Shown: positions 1 through 9,009, counted from the stretch's first letter. The stretch is 64,000 nt of DNA from Acinetobacter brisouii CIP 110357 (GCF_000488275.1 NZ_KI530764.1:104105-168104), one strand, 5' to 3'. Program-made: numbers and translations. The notes: generated from the sequence alone by a model not told the origin.

Positions 1-80
1 ACTTATGAACTTATGAACTTATGAACTTATGAACTTATGAACTTATGAACTTATGAACTTATGAACTTATGAACTTATGA
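1..80. repeat. 8-bp tandem repeat, ten perfect copies
   Basis: Ten exact, uninterrupted copies of ACTTATGA occupy the first 80 bases, and the array may continue beyond the left edge. The unit is not a multiple of three, so it is unlikely to encode a repeat protein. Perfect identity between copies suggests an unstable microsatellite-like locus whose copy number may vary between strains. No adjacent gene is visible in the window to which it could be assigned. Confidence 0.97.
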
Positions 81-439
81 TTAGTATACTTAATTAAATC
101 ATAAACTTAATTACTTTAAGTACCCTAAAATCATAAAAATCTGACTTTTAAACATGCCGTTTTTTTAGATCCAACTCTAAAAGTGAGTGCCAATAAAAAT
201 ATTGAAAAATCGGCATTTTGACCCTGTAAAGTGCTGCTTCCAGCGGTCATATTTTCTTAACCTTGTAAGCTGTCGCGCACAAAAGATAGAGACAATGTCC
301 ATATTCAAACTCAATCGGATCCCTTACTCTAAAGCTATAAAGAACAGAAAGTTCTGGAACATAAAACAAAAATGATAAGTTCAAGCATCAGGATGTGAAG
401 TACGACAGGAATCATACTTAAAACGCAAATACGAAAAAG
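81..439. other. AT-rich stretch with no supported gene
   Basis: Between the tandem repeat and the terminator at 440 there is a 62-codon open frame at 187-375. It has no ribosome binding site, a low-complexity composition and no recognisable motif. I see no RNA gene here. The stretch probably holds the 3' flank of whatever lies left of the window. Confidence 0.5.
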
Positions 440-466
440 CCTCGACAGGATGTCGGGGTTTTTTCT
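440..466. terminator. Bidirectional intrinsic terminator
   Basis: An eight-base stem (CCTCGACA, loop GGA, TGTCGGGG, allowing one G-U pair) is followed on the plus strand by a T run at 459-464. It is preceded by an A run at 434-438, which becomes the U tract when read on the minus strand. It lies 55 bases past the stop codon of the minus-strand ABC ATPase and probably ends that operon. Confidence 0.8.
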
Positions 467-521
467 TTTCTATCAATGATCTAGGTTTAATTATGCTGAT
501 CTGTTCACATTTGCGCTTCTG

Positions 522-1250
522 TCAGAGATGAGCTGCCGATGCTTTTTGATTTAGCGAATCACTTTTGATGCTGCCATCAACTAGATTAATGGTTCGATCA
601 CAGGTTGCTGACAGGCGTGGATCGTGGGTGACTAGCAGCACTGCACAGTCTCGCTCACGATGAACTTTTCGAAACAACTCGAAAACATCTGCAGCTGTTT
701 GAGTATCCAGATTGCCTGTAGGCTCATCGGCCAATAATAATGCTGGATCAGTGATCAGTGCTCTGGCAATCGCGACCCGCTGTTGCTGACCACCTGAGAG
801 TTCATTTGGTTTTCTGTCGGCAAAGTTTTCCAGACCGACCGCAGCCAATAATTCATGTGCTTTTTCCAATACCAATTTATCGGGTTTCCCCCGTGTCAGC
901 ATCCATGGCATCAGCACATTATTTAAGGTCGTAAATGCCTGAATCAGATGATGAAACTGAAACACAAAACCGATGCTGTTACCGCGTAACGCGGTACGTC
1001 CTGCATCATCCATGTTACTTGTAGGCTGACCCAGCAGATAAAGTTCGCCACTGCTTGGTTGATCCAGCAGACCAAGAATATTCAATAAAGTACTTTTGCC
1101 AGAACCTGAAGGCCCAATCAGTGCTGCAAAGTCACTGCGATCTATACGCAAATCAATCCCATGCAGAACCTCAACTTCATTGGGCTGGCCGATATTGTAA
1201 GACTTGCACAATGCTTCTAGGCGCAGGACTTCATGAGCAGGATTAGACAT
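522..1250 (-). CDS. ABC transporter ATP-binding protein (LolD/MacB-type)
   Basis: ATPase subunit of a type VII (MacB/LolCDE-like) ABC system that powers an inner-membrane permease from the cytoplasm. In the 242-residue product I see a Walker A motif GPSGSGKST at about 46-54, a Q-loop glutamine at 98, the signature LSGGQ at 151-155, Walker B LLLADE at 171-176 and the H-loop histidine at 209; all catalytic elements look intact. The ATG at 1250 is chosen over an upstream in-frame start because it gives a normal LolD-like N-terminus and overlaps the permease stop by 8 bases. Last gene of a three-gene minus-strand operon (adaptor, permease, ATPase). The cargo cannot be read from the sequence: lipoprotein, peptide or macrolide are all possible for this family. 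Confidence 0.93.
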   Translation of the reverse strand: MSNPAHEVLRLEALCKSYNIGQPNEVEVLHGIDLRIDRSDFAALIGPSGSGKSTLLNILGLLDQPSSGELYLLGQPTSNMDDAGRTALRGNSIGFVFQFHHLIQAFTTLNNVLMPWMLTRGKPDKLVLEKAHELLAAVGLENFADRKPNELSGGQQQRVAIARALITDPALLLADEPTGNLDTQTAADVFELFRKVHRERDCAVLLVTHDPRLSATCDRTINLVDGSIKSDSLNQKASAAHL

Positions 1251-2466
1251 GACGAATCGCCTCCACAGGATCAAGAGCTGCTGCTCGGCGTGCTGGTACA
1301 GCTGCAGCGAGGGTACCAGTGAGGGTTGCCAACAGTAATGCGAGCAGTACCAAGTTGATGGGCACTGGAATATAAAATAAACCTGGCCCAAAGTGATTAA
1401 AGGCCCACACTAGCGCATAACTCACCGCACTGCCCATAACTGAACCCATTAAACCGAACATGGCACCCTGAAAAAGGAAAATACGCAAAATTTGCTGTTG
1501 GGTTGCACCTGTTGCACGCAAAATACCAATTTCCCGAGTTCGTTGCACGACACTAACTGACAATACACTGGCAATTCCAAAAGCGACAGAAATAGCCACA
1601 AAGACAATAATCATATTGGTGGACAGGCTCTGTGCTGAAATCGCATTCATTAATTGTGAATTGGTTTTAATCCAGCTATCAGCCTTCAGTGAAGTTAAGC
1701 GTCCAACTTGCGCAGCAATCTCATCGGCTTTGAAAATATCTGTAACGGTCAGATCGATGACAGTGACTCCCCCAGGAAGGTTGAGTAATGATTGCGCCTG
1801 TTTTAAGTCGAGATAGACGTAACGCGCATCCAGTTCACGCACGCCTAGCTCAAAGATTCCAGCAACATTCACCACCGTACTATTTTGTTGACCTGTATCC
1901 AGTCGCAGCTTACTTCCTACTTGCACCCCCAAGTCATCGGCTAACTGGCTCCCGATCAGTACATTGTCCGCCCCTACTCGCAGCTGACCACTGATCAGAT
2001 AGTTTTTGAGGGGAATAATTTTTTGATAACGCTCTACATTAATTCCGACGAGCGCTACAGATTCGAGCGCGTCACCACGTTGGGCAAATGCAGGACCTGA
2101 TACAACAGGTGATACTGCGGTCAGTACAGGCAACTGATCTAGCGTTGCCATAACTTCCTGCCAGTTGTTGATCGAGCGCAAGCGTTGTGCACGCTTATCT
2201 TCCAGCAATAATTGTAAAGTTCCTGCTTTTGGAGGAAGAGTTTGGTTCACCTGATCTGGTGATAACACACGGATATGCGCTTGCGTGCCTAAAGTTCGCT
2301 GGATAATATTCGACTGCAGACCTTGTACTAAAGATGAAACAAACACGATCACTGCGACACCCACAGCGACACCGACGGTGATCATGAAAGACTGTACGCG
2401 TCCTTCACGCAAAAAACTGAGTGCGATCGTCCACTCAATCCAGAGTCGTCCAAGAAAACTGTTCAA
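1243..2466 (-). CDS. ABC transporter permease (FtsX/MacB-type)
   Basis: Inner-membrane permease of 407 residues with the layout of the FtsX/MacB superfamily. There is one transmembrane helix near residues 25-50, a large periplasmic MacB_PCD-like domain of about 230 residues, then three C-terminal helices (about 280-400). The conserved coupling segment reads QRTREIGILRATGA. Unlike MacB, the ATPase is a separate downstream gene, as in LolCDE or DevBCA-type systems. The stop codon of the adaptor gene and this start share four bases (2463-2466), so translation is probably coupled. It should work with the HlyD-like adaptor upstream and an outer-membrane TolC-type channel that is not encoded here. 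Confidence 0.92.
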   Translation of the reverse strand: MNSFLGRLWIEWTIALSFLREGRVQSFMITVGVAVGVAVIVFVSSLVQGLQSNIIQRTLGTQAHIRVLSPDQVNQTLPPKAGTLQLLLEDKRAQRLRSINNWQEVMATLDQLPVLTAVSPVVSGPAFAQRGDALESVALVGINVERYQKIIPLKNYLISGQLRVGADNVLIGSQLADDLGVQVGSKLRLDTGQQNSTVVNVAGIFELGVRELDARYVYLDLKQAQSLLNLPGGVTVIDLTVTDIFKADEIAAQVGRLTSLKADSWIKTNSQLMNAISAQSLSTNMIIVFVAISVAFGIASVLSVSVVQRTREIGILRATGATQQQILRIFLFQGAMFGLMGSVMGSAVSYALVWAFNHFGPGLFYIPVPINLVLLALLLATLTGTLAAAVPARRAAALDPVEAIRHV

Positions 2467-3689
2467 TTGAATTTCACCGGTAATTCATTTTTGCTGTCTG
2501 CAGCATACGCCTGAGCAAAAGGAATTTTTTCTAGTTTCAAGCGTACACGCGTACCATCAGTCAGTGAAGAAACAGGGTTAGCCAAGATATGATCCCCTGC
2601 CTTTAAACCCGCAATGACCTCTGATATCGCTAGACCACGTAAACCCAAAGTAATCGGCTGATGCTGTATTTTTCCGTTAGGTACCAAGAGTACGGTTGCC
2701 TGATTACCCTGTACATTGGTTAAGGCATCATTTGGGATCGCCAGTGCTCGATCACGTTTTGCTGTTTCAATATTTACAGAAACCGTCATATCCTGACGCA
2801 AAAATTCAGGTACAGGGTCAACTGCCAAGCGTACTTCTACCGTACCGCGCTGCGGATCAATGCTCGGTGCAATAAAATTAATACGGGCAGGAAATGGTTT
2901 ATCTGGGTAAGCGTCAGCAATCACAACAGCATGCTGCTGTAATGCAAGCTGTGGTAAATTGCGCTCATCGAATGGTACGCGAATTTCCGTGCTGCCATCC
3001 AGTGCGATGGTGAGGAGGGTACGGCCAGGCTGTACCAGATCACCTGGTTCCACATTACGTGTCAGAACCGTACCTGCCACTTCAGCGCGGACTTGGGTTC
3101 TAGCCAGTTGTGCCTGCAGCGCAGCCAGACGTTCACGGAGCAGTTTCTCCTCAACATTGCCTGGGGCTAGTGCTGTTGCCGCCAAACGTGCTGACTCAAA
3201 GTTATTACGAGCCACACGTTCAGCTTTATCCGCTTGTTCCTTTGCTTCGGTCGATAGACTTCCAGATTCGCTCAGGTTGCGTCTGCGGTTTGCTTCACGG
3301 ATCGCTTGATCTAGCTGGACTTTGGCATTCGCCAAATCGACTGCAGCCTGTGGGCGTCTACTGGTTGCCAGTTCGGTAAGTGCGGTCTCTGCCTGTTTCA
3401 CCTGAGCAACAATCTCATCAGATTTCAGTACCAGCAACAAATCTCCACGTGAAACTCGGTCACCTTCCTGTACCAGACGTTCGAGGATGACGCCAGTAAT
3501 TTCACTCCCAACCTGAGCGCGTGATACTGTCATGACTCGTCCAGTTGCCACGACTGTTTGTACAATGGGCATCGAAGCAACGCTGTAGCTTGATAATAGC
3601 GGCCCCTGCCACCAGCGTAATGCAGCAAAACTTGCAGCAATAATCAACACTGCAATAATCACAACATACTTATAGCTGACCGTGCGCAA
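2463..3689 (-). CDS. HlyD/MacA-type periplasmic adaptor subunit
   Basis: Membrane fusion protein of 408 residues: a single N-terminal membrane helix (about 8-25), a biotinyl-lipoyl-like half-motif, a long helical hairpin rich in Ala/Gln/Arg at about 110-200, the second lipoyl half, and a beta-barrel domain. It should bridge the inner-membrane ABC permease and an outer-membrane channel. The start is a TTG at 3687-3689; no ATG is suitably placed, and GGAGA lies seven bases upstream of this TTG. First gene of the operon. The weak start codon is a visible oddity and may limit expression. MacA homology is by architecture only; substrate unknown. Confidence 0.9.
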   Translation of the reverse strand: MRTVSYKYVVIIAVLIIAASFAALRWWQGPLLSSYSVASMPIVQTVVATGRVMTVSRAQVGSEITGVILERLVQEGDRVSRGDLLLVLKSDEIVAQVKQAETALTELATSRRPQAAVDLANAKVQLDQAIREANRRRNLSESGSLSTEAKEQADKAERVARNNFESARLAATALAPGNVEEKLLRERLAALQAQLARTQVRAEVAGTVLTRNVEPGDLVQPGRTLLTIALDGSTEIRVPFDERNLPQLALQQHAVVIADAYPDKPFPARINFIAPSIDPQRGTVEVRLAVDPVPEFLRQDMTVSVNIETAKRDRALAIPNDALTNVQGNQATVLLVPNGKIQHQPITLGLRGLAISEVIAGLKAGDHILANPVSSLTDGTRVRLKLEKIPFAQAYAADSKNELPVKFN

Positions 3690-3979
3690 TGAGCTTCTCC
3701 AGATTAGATGGAAACGGGCACATATATCTGCAAAGTACTACCGTTCAGGTGAATTTTATGCTTTATAGTCCTTTGACTATAAAATGTTATTGAACCGATT
3801 GATAATATATTTTCACGTTAAAAACAGTTTTTTTGCATAAAAAGCGAACCAAATATGTCTAGGCTGGGTGCCGTATCAGGAAATTCTCTCGATAAGTAAA
3901 ATTTACAAAATCATTATCATCTCTGTGACATTTTTGGATGCATTGAATCTTAATGGCATCAGACCAGACAAAATAACTA
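3690..3979. promoter_or_regulatory. Divergent intergenic region
   Basis: About 290 bases between the divergently transcribed adaptor gene and the lipoprotein operon. It is AT-rich with no open frame. Promoters for both directions must lie here or just to its right, but apart from the direct repeat annotated at 3980 I could not define a box with confidence. Confidence 0.5.
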
Positions 3980-4012
3980 TTCACATTCACTTCACATGGT
4001 TTTTCTTAGATT
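3980..4012 (+). promoter_or_regulatory. Direct-repeat promoter element, shared with the desaturase operon
   Basis: Two TTCACA hexamers start 11 bp apart (3980-3985 and 3991-3996), followed ten bases later by TAGATT at 4007-4012, a plausible -10 box. Tandem hexamers spaced about one helical turn at the -35 position are typical of OmpR/PhoB-family response regulator sites. The minus-strand desaturase operon carries the same arrangement with the same spacings at 13327-13295. Binding by the response regulator encoded in this operon is inferred. Confidence 0.6.
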
Positions 4013-4036
4013 AAATAAAAAGTAAGGAATAGTGTG

Positions 4037-4609
4037 ATGAAAAAACTTAAAAAACTCATGGCAACGACTATCGCAGTTTTAAGTTTAACTGCGTGCAAAA
4101 CTGTTCCAAGTTATACCAATGACTATGCTAATGCAGATCAAAATATAAAAGGTATTACCTTAAATAACGAACAGGCCTACAGTATCGGTTCACGTTTTGT
4201 CGCCGCATTCAATACTTTGGGTACACCCGTTTTTGTTGATCGTGCAAGTAGTCTCTATGCTGATCAATTGTTTATTAATGATACTTTATCGCAGTTTGCC
4301 CACAAGAAAGATCTAATCAAGCATTTTGAAGGCATGAATAGTCGGGTCAGCAATGTCAGCGTCAAACTGATTAGCGCTACACATCATGAGGATTCTGCAT
4401 ATATTCATTGGAAAATGGCGTATGACTTTAAAATTTTTGGTACTAAAAAAGCCATGAAGTCATATGGCATCAGTGAAATCAAAATCAATCAAGCGAATCA
4501 AATCATCTTTCAGCAAGATTTTTGGGACCCAGCAAATGGTCTTTACAGATCAATGCCTGTGGTTGGAGGAATTTACGGATGGATTTTGCCTTTCAAAAAT
4601 ACACGCTAA
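4037..4609 (+). CDS. NTF2-like (SnoaL-fold) lipoprotein
   Basis: A 190-residue exported protein. The N-terminus has a positively charged start, a hydrophobic stretch and a lipobox LTAC, giving lipidation at about Cys20. The remainder resembles a nuclear-transport-factor-2-like domain (aromatic-rich cone; segments such as VAAFNTLG and IHWKMAYDF). ATG 4037 is preferred to the GTG one codon upstream because AAGGA sits eight bases before it. First gene of a three-gene unit with a chalcone-isomerase-like protein and a response regulator. NTF2-like and chalcone-isomerase-like proteins occur beside cyclopropane-synthase/FAD-oxidoreductase lipid operons in other bacteria, so a role in that pathway is inferred; no catalytic residue can be assigned. 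Confidence 0.8.
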   Translation: MKKLKKLMATTIAVLSLTACKTVPSYTNDYANADQNIKGITLNNEQAYSIGSRFVAAFNTLGTPVFVDRASSLYADQLFINDTLSQFAHKKDLIKHFEGMNSRVSNVSVKLISATHHEDSAYIHWKMAYDFKIFGTKKAMKSYGISEIKINQANQIIFQQDFWDPANGLYRSMPVVGGIYGWILPFKNTR

Positions 4610-5076
4610 TACTCACAGGAATGATATTGCAATGCTGCGTATCATCAAATGCCGCAACATTAAAACAATGTAGTTCAGCCCCACTCATGGTCAGTAAAAA
4701 TAATGTTGGGCATGTGAACTATTTTGCAGAGAGCTGTCAGAAAGCTTGGGACAATCAAAGTATTCAACTTGATTTTTCCTATGAGCGTGACATACCAGGA
4801 TGGGCATTTAAGCAGGCGGCGACATATTTTTTAAAAAAGAACGTTGCAGATAATATTTCACTCAACACATTAAATAAAATTACCGAATGGTATCAACCCG
4901 TCAGAAAAGGAGATCTGTATCGCTTAAATTACCAGCATAGCAGCAAAAAAATGACATTGTCCCTCAATAATAAAGTCTTGGGACAAATTAGTGATCCTCA
5001 AATAAATCAATATTTTAAAATATGGTTTGGGCATGCACCTTTTAATGCTAAATTAAGACAACAACTATTAAATTAA
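4579..5076 (+). CDS. Chalcone-isomerase-like exported protein
   Basis: A 165-residue protein with a signal peptide (hydrophobic ILTGMILQCC, likely cleavage after about residue 25). The body resembles the bacterial chalcone isomerase-like family: the segment YERDIPGWAFKQAA and the C-terminal IWFGHAPFNAKLRQQLL are typical. The start at ATG 4579 is decided by a strong GGAGGA eight bases upstream; the gene then overlaps the lipoprotein gene by 31 bases in another frame. In bacteria these proteins are not flavonoid enzymes; many have a fatty-acid-binding fold. The neighbouring fatty acid modification operon supports lipid binding, but that is inference. Confidence 0.8.
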   Translation: MDFAFQKYTLILTGMILQCCVSSNAATLKQCSSAPLMVSKNNVGHVNYFAESCQKAWDNQSIQLDFSYERDIPGWAFKQAATYFLKKNVADNISLNTLNKITEWYQPVRKGDLYRLNYQHSSKKMTLSLNNKVLGQISDPQINQYFKIWFGHAPFNAKLRQQLLN

Positions 5077-5095
5077 TAGGGTTCATGGTTAGCAT

Positions 5096-5791
5096 ATGAA
5101 TAATCACTTTATTCTGATGGTTGAAGATCATTTTGATTTAGCCGCAACGGTTTGCGAATTTCTTGAAGCGCACGGCTACATTATCGATCATGCTCGCAAT
5201 CTTGATGCAGCAAAAACTTTTCTAAAATCCCAGCCTTATCACTTACTGTTATTAGATATTAATTTACCCGATGGTTCTGGGTATGATTTATGTCACTGGC
5301 TCCGCGATCAGCAAAGCCTGGATATCCCTGTGCTGATGCTCACCGCACGCGATACGCTTGATGATAAACTGAAGGGTTTCGCAGCGGGAACTGATGACTA
5401 TTTGGTCAAACCATTTGATTTTAATGAACTTGTTGTACGCATACGTGCTTTAATTAAACGGTCTTTAGGTGAAGTATCAAATAACAAACTGCAAATTCAT
5501 GATCTAATTTTGGATAGTGCTAAACAGACGGTATCCAGAGCTGGGCAGATCATTGAACTCCCACCGATTCAATTTAAATTACTCAAAATTTTGATGCGTA
5601 ACTCTCCTAAAGTCATTACCAAGCAAGAAATCATGATCGAGCTATGGGGAGATGAAGAACCAGAAAGCGATGCTTTACGTAGCCACATTTATAGCTTACG
5701 TAAAATGATCGACAAACCCTTCGCTCAAAAGTTACTTCATACCGTTTCAGGCGTGGGAATTAAAATCGCACTCGAAGCCCATGAGTATTAA
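5096..5791 (+). CDS. OmpR/PhoB-family response regulator
   Basis: Cytoplasmic DNA-binding response regulator of 231 residues. The receiver domain (about 1-115) keeps the acidic pair E10-D11, the phosphoacceptor D54, T83 and K105. A winged-helix effector domain follows (about 130-228, with ITKQEIMIELWG and LRSHIYSLRKMI). It is the third gene of the plus-strand unit. Its kinase gene lies on the opposite strand, converging with a 4-base overlap (5788-5791), unusual because such pairs are normally tandem. The TTCACA direct repeats before 4037 and before the desaturase operon are candidate binding sites, which would make it autoregulatory. Confidence 0.93.
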   Translation: MNNHFILMVEDHFDLAATVCEFLEAHGYIIDHARNLDAAKTFLKSQPYHLLLLDINLPDGSGYDLCHWLRDQQSLDIPVLMLTARDTLDDKLKGFAAGTDDYLVKPFDFNELVVRIRALIKRSLGEVSNNKLQIHDLILDSAKQTVSRAGQIIELPPIQFKLLKILMRNSPKVITKQEIMIELWGDEEPESDALRSHIYSLRKMIDKPFAQKLLHTVSGVGIKIALEAHEY

Positions 5792-7116
5792 TGAAAATAC
5801 ACCACTACAATGAGCCCCGTACTCGGCGCCAAATTGAGATCAGGATGTACAGACAGGTAATACTCTCGATCAAACAGTTCGACTCTCCAGCCCAACTGTT
5901 TACAGAGTTTTTCGACCAGCTGCAAACCGATCCCGTGACCTTTAACCTCAAATGTCATTTGTGAGCTATCTAATTCTTGCGCCTTGGCATCATTTGGCAG
6001 GCTGATTCCAACGCCATTGTCTGCAATGACTAAATTATGTTTTTGCTGAATAATATGAATTTCTGAACCTTGCGAATAATTCAGCGCATTTCTTAGAATA
6101 TTACTGAGTACCATTTTGGTCATGGATGGGTATAAATTTCGGGGTTGTTCTGATTTTTCACCCTGCACATGGATCACCATGCCTTTACTTTGACTCACTG
6201 TCTGCAATGACTCGACCAAGTCCTCAATAATTTCAGATAATAAAATTTGCTCAGAGGATAAATTCTGAGTCGTATTACGCGCAATTGCCAACAAGGTATC
6301 TACCAAAAGTTGCATATCATCAATCGTGTTACTCAAACGCTTAAATGCCTTATCGTCACCATAACGTGCCTGACATAACTGTACATTTCCTTTCAGAATT
6401 GTAAGCGGTGTCCGTAATTCATGACTCACATCACCTGTAAATTCCCGTTCCCGCTGAATAAATGTACTTAAAATATAGTGATATTTTTCTAAAGCCTGCT
6501 TCAGATATTTCGCGTCCATATTGCCATTGGTATGGATATCTTCGAATGGGGATGCCTGCGTGTTTTGATGTGCCCAATCAATATGTTCTAATGCATTTGC
6601 CAGTCGCGTAATGGGTGAAAAATAGCGCCTAGCGCGTCGGTTTGACCACCATAAAAAGCTATATAAAACAAATAGGCTAAACATAAGAGGCGCCAAGCCA
6701 AATAACCACACTAATTTATTGACATTGCTTTCACCAAATACCAGTAATACGTGCTGCCCATTGCGCTCACCATAAACGGTCATTCGCTCTTTACCATCTA
6801 TCCAGATGCGGTGTACACCAATATCCAGTGGCGTATTCTGAAAGCGTTGGGGAGGAATATGCGTATTCCATCGATAACCATATAGATTTTTGGTATCTGG
6901 CAAATCTGCATTCGGGTTGCGATCTACGCGTACCCAGTAATGCTCCATTTCTTGCTCTAATGCAGTTTTTAATAGCGACCCTTTGATGACCCAAGCACTG
7001 CAAGCAATCCCGACAACAATCGATAAAGCAATCAGACCGATTTGCAACCAGTAATAACGATTGAATATTTCTGTAAGGGCATGCTTTTGATGGTTACGTG
7101 CTTGGGATTTCAGCAT
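5788..7116 (-). CDS. Membrane sensor histidine kinase
   Basis: A 442-residue kinase: transmembrane helices at about 22-44 and 134-157 flank a periplasmic sensor domain of about 90 residues. A HAMP-like linker follows, then a HisKA domain with the phosphoacceptor H232 in SHELRTPLT, and a HATPase domain with N-box (ILRNALNYS), G1 (IADNGVGI) and G2 (GHGIGLQLV). All catalytic boxes look intact. The gene starts 28 bases after the last methyltransferase gene on the same strand and has AGGAAA before its ATG, so it is probably the last gene of the fatty acid operon. Its partner is most likely the response regulator whose stop codon it overlaps. The periplasmic signal is unknown. Confidence 0.93.
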   Translation of the reverse strand: MLKSQARNHQKHALTEIFNRYYWLQIGLIALSIVVGIACSAWVIKGSLLKTALEQEMEHYWVRVDRNPNADLPDTKNLYGYRWNTHIPPQRFQNTPLDIGVHRIWIDGKERMTVYGERNGQHVLLVFGESNVNKLVWLFGLAPLMFSLFVLYSFLWWSNRRARRYFSPITRLANALEHIDWAHQNTQASPFEDIHTNGNMDAKYLKQALEKYHYILSTFIQREREFTGDVSHELRTPLTILKGNVQLCQARYGDDKAFKRLSNTIDDMQLLVDTLLAIARNTTQNLSSEQILLSEIIEDLVESLQTVSQSKGMVIHVQGEKSEQPRNLYPSMTKMVLSNILRNALNYSQGSEIHIIQQKHNLVIADNGVGISLPNDAKAQELDSSQMTFEVKGHGIGLQLVEKLCKQLGWRVELFDREYYLSVHPDLNLAPSTGLIVVVYFH

Positions 7117-7144
7117 ATAAGTTTCCTAAATGAGAGCCGGATAA

Positions 7145-8194
7145 TTAGCTGCTTTTATTTTGAAATAAAAAATGGCCAATCACCCATTCTTGACCTTGTT
7201 CGAAACCAAATAGTTCCGCACAAGCCATGAAAAAAATTCTCCAGCGTTGCCACCATGCATCTGCATCTTTTCCATAAACCTGCTCAAATATTGGTCGGAG
7301 TTCAGTTTCCTGTGCATCCATATTACTGAGCCATGCATTTGCTGTTTTTTCATAGTGTTGACCTGACCATTGCCAATGCTGACTCAGTTCCAGATGCTCC
7401 TGGAAGTGTAAAAAAGTAGAGGTCGAAGGCATTAAGCCACCTGTGAAAAAATATCTAGACATCCAGTCATATTCTGATTTTATTTCAAATGGATAATGTA
7501 AAAAACGATGGCAAAAAATATGACACCACAATAAACCATCTGCCTTGAGCCACCCACCAATCTTTTCAAACAACCGCTGATAATTTCGAACATGTTCAAA
7601 CATCTCTACCGATACTACACGATCGAAATAATTGGATGTCAGTTCCAATACATTTACATCACAGGTGATTACATCAATATTGGTCAGCCCTTGAGCCTGA
7701 GCTTGCTCCAGGATATGTTTGCGCTGGGTTTTAGAATTAGAAACCGCGGTAATATGCGCATTTGGATAGCGTTCAGCCATCCACAAAGTAAATGAACCCC
7801 AACCGCAACCGAGCTCCAAAATTCTTTGACCATCTTTTAGCTGCGCTCGTTCGCTATAGAGCTGTAATGAATAATTTTCTGCTTGATCTAATGTCGTCGT
7901 TTCATGCGGAAAATAACATGCGCTATATTTCAAGCGCTTGCCTAAAACCGCCTGAAAGAACTGGGTTGGCAGTTCATAATGTTGTTCATTCGCTTTATCT
8001 GTCTCTATCGCAATTTTGCTTTGTTTCAGCAGATTAAGTACGTCCATGTAACGCTGAGCAGCCTGTTCAGGATCATAACGCCCTTCTTGAATCAGACGTT
8101 TTTTACTTAATGCGCGAATTGCGGCTCGAATGGCTGGGTCAGGAATTAAACCACTTTCAACCAGTTTTAAAGATTTCTGAATAATATAATCCAT
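7145..8194 (-). CDS. Cyclopropane-synthase-family methyltransferase (second copy)
   Basis: A 349-residue SAM-dependent methyltransferase of the mycolic/cyclopropane fatty acid synthase family. Motif I is ILELGCGWGSF, preceded by the family's HYELPTQFFQAVLG and YSACYF segments; a catalytic-type EMFEHVRNY follows. It is shorter than the other CFA-like gene of this operon and lacks the approximately 100-residue N-terminal lipid-binding domain of classic Cfa. The start is taken at ATG 8194, eight bases after the DUF1295 stop, rather than at an upstream overlapping GTG. It may add a methyl or methylene group to an unsaturated acyl chain; the substrate and product cannot be deduced. Confidence 0.87.
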   Translation of the reverse strand: MDYIIQKSLKLVESGLIPDPAIRAAIRALSKKRLIQEGRYDPEQAAQRYMDVLNLLKQSKIAIETDKANEQHYELPTQFFQAVLGKRLKYSACYFPHETTTLDQAENYSLQLYSERAQLKDGQRILELGCGWGSFTLWMAERYPNAHITAVSNSKTQRKHILEQAQAQGLTNIDVITCDVNVLELTSNYFDRVVSVEMFEHVRNYQRLFEKIGGWLKADGLLWCHIFCHRFLHYPFEIKSEYDWMSRYFFTGGLMPSTSTFLHFQEHLELSQHWQWSGQHYEKTANAWLSNMDAQETELRPIFEQVYGKDADAWWQRWRIFFMACAELFGFEQGQEWVIGHFLFQNKSS

Positions 8195-8202
8195 GTGCGT
8201 AC

Positions 8203-8985
8203 CTATTTTTTGGGTTTCCACGGAATGAACATTGATGTTCGCTGCTGATAATCGAGATAATTCTGTCCCCGATTTTTAACTGCCTGTTGTTCGCTAAACG
8301 GAATGCCCGTGATGTAATACAAAAACAACCACATCAGGACTGGATAAATCCACAATACATAGAGTCCTGCTGCCAGTCCTAATATTGGATAAGCAAACCA
8401 ATGTATCCACTCAAAAAAATAATTGGGATGCCGTGAATACCGCCAAAGCCCCTGATCCATGGTTAAACCACGATGTTCTGGCTGTTGTTTAAAGGCATAT
8501 AATTGCTGATCAGCGATTGTTTCTCCTATAAAAGCAACCACCAAAATAACGACTGCAATCGCTAAAACAATAGGATAATCAGGCCGCCAGCCTTGTTCAG
8601 CCGTCGTCAGCAATGCCCACATCGGCAAGAAAAATAAAATAACCAATCCTGCCTGAAACATAAAAAACAACAGAAAGCCAATGTGTTGAAACTTTCCCAT
8701 AGCCTGACGCATATTGGCATATCGCCTGTCTTCCTGCCGTTCGGAAAGATAGCGGCGGAAGAGATGCGCGCTCAGTCGGAGAAACCAAATACCACTACAG
8801 ATGCCGATAAACAGACGTATCGGCAATGGAGCAATATCTGTCAAAGAAGCCGTCAGTAAAATATTTAAAGCAAGGCAAGCACTCCATGCAACATCCACTA
8901 TGCCAACGCGGCGGTTGAATGTTGCCCAGATCCAGCAGCACAGCATAATCACAAGATTCAAGATCATGAGTTCAACTAACATCAT
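8203..8985 (-). CDS. DUF1295 family multi-pass membrane protein
   Basis: A 260-residue integral membrane protein with about six or seven hydrophobic helices. The C-terminal block includes GLWRYSRHPNYFFEW, which is characteristic of the DUF1295 / steroid-5-alpha-reductase / isoprenylcysteine methyltransferase superfamily. By analogy it could reduce a double bond with NAD(P)H. In a pathway that methylates unsaturated acyl chains, this could convert a methylene intermediate to a methyl-branched chain; that is inference. Two adjacent ATGs (8985 and 8982) follow AGGAGA; the second has the better spacing. It lies between two CFA-like methyltransferase genes in a tightly packed operon. Confidence 0.87.
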   Translation of the reverse strand: MMLVELMILNLVIMLCCWIWATFNRRVGIVDVAWSACLALNILLTASLTDIAPLPIRLFIGICSGIWFLRLSAHLFRRYLSERQEDRRYANMRQAMGKFQHIGFLLFFMFQAGLVILFFLPMWALLTTAEQGWRPDYPIVLAIAVVILVVAFIGETIADQQLYAFKQQPEHRGLTMDQGLWRYSRHPNYFFEWIHWFAYPILGLAAGLYVLWIYPVLMWLFLYYITGIPFSEQQAVKNRGQNYLDYQQRTSMFIPWKPKK

Positions 8986-9009
8986 CTTCTCCTGTTTTGA
9001 TCAGCCAAA

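Noticed and set aside
1..80. CRISPR array at the left edge
   Set aside because: Units are directly contiguous 8-mers without spacers, and no cas gene is present.
187..375. 62-codon open frame as a gene
   Set aside because: No ribosome binding site, no recognised motif and composition like intergenic DNA.
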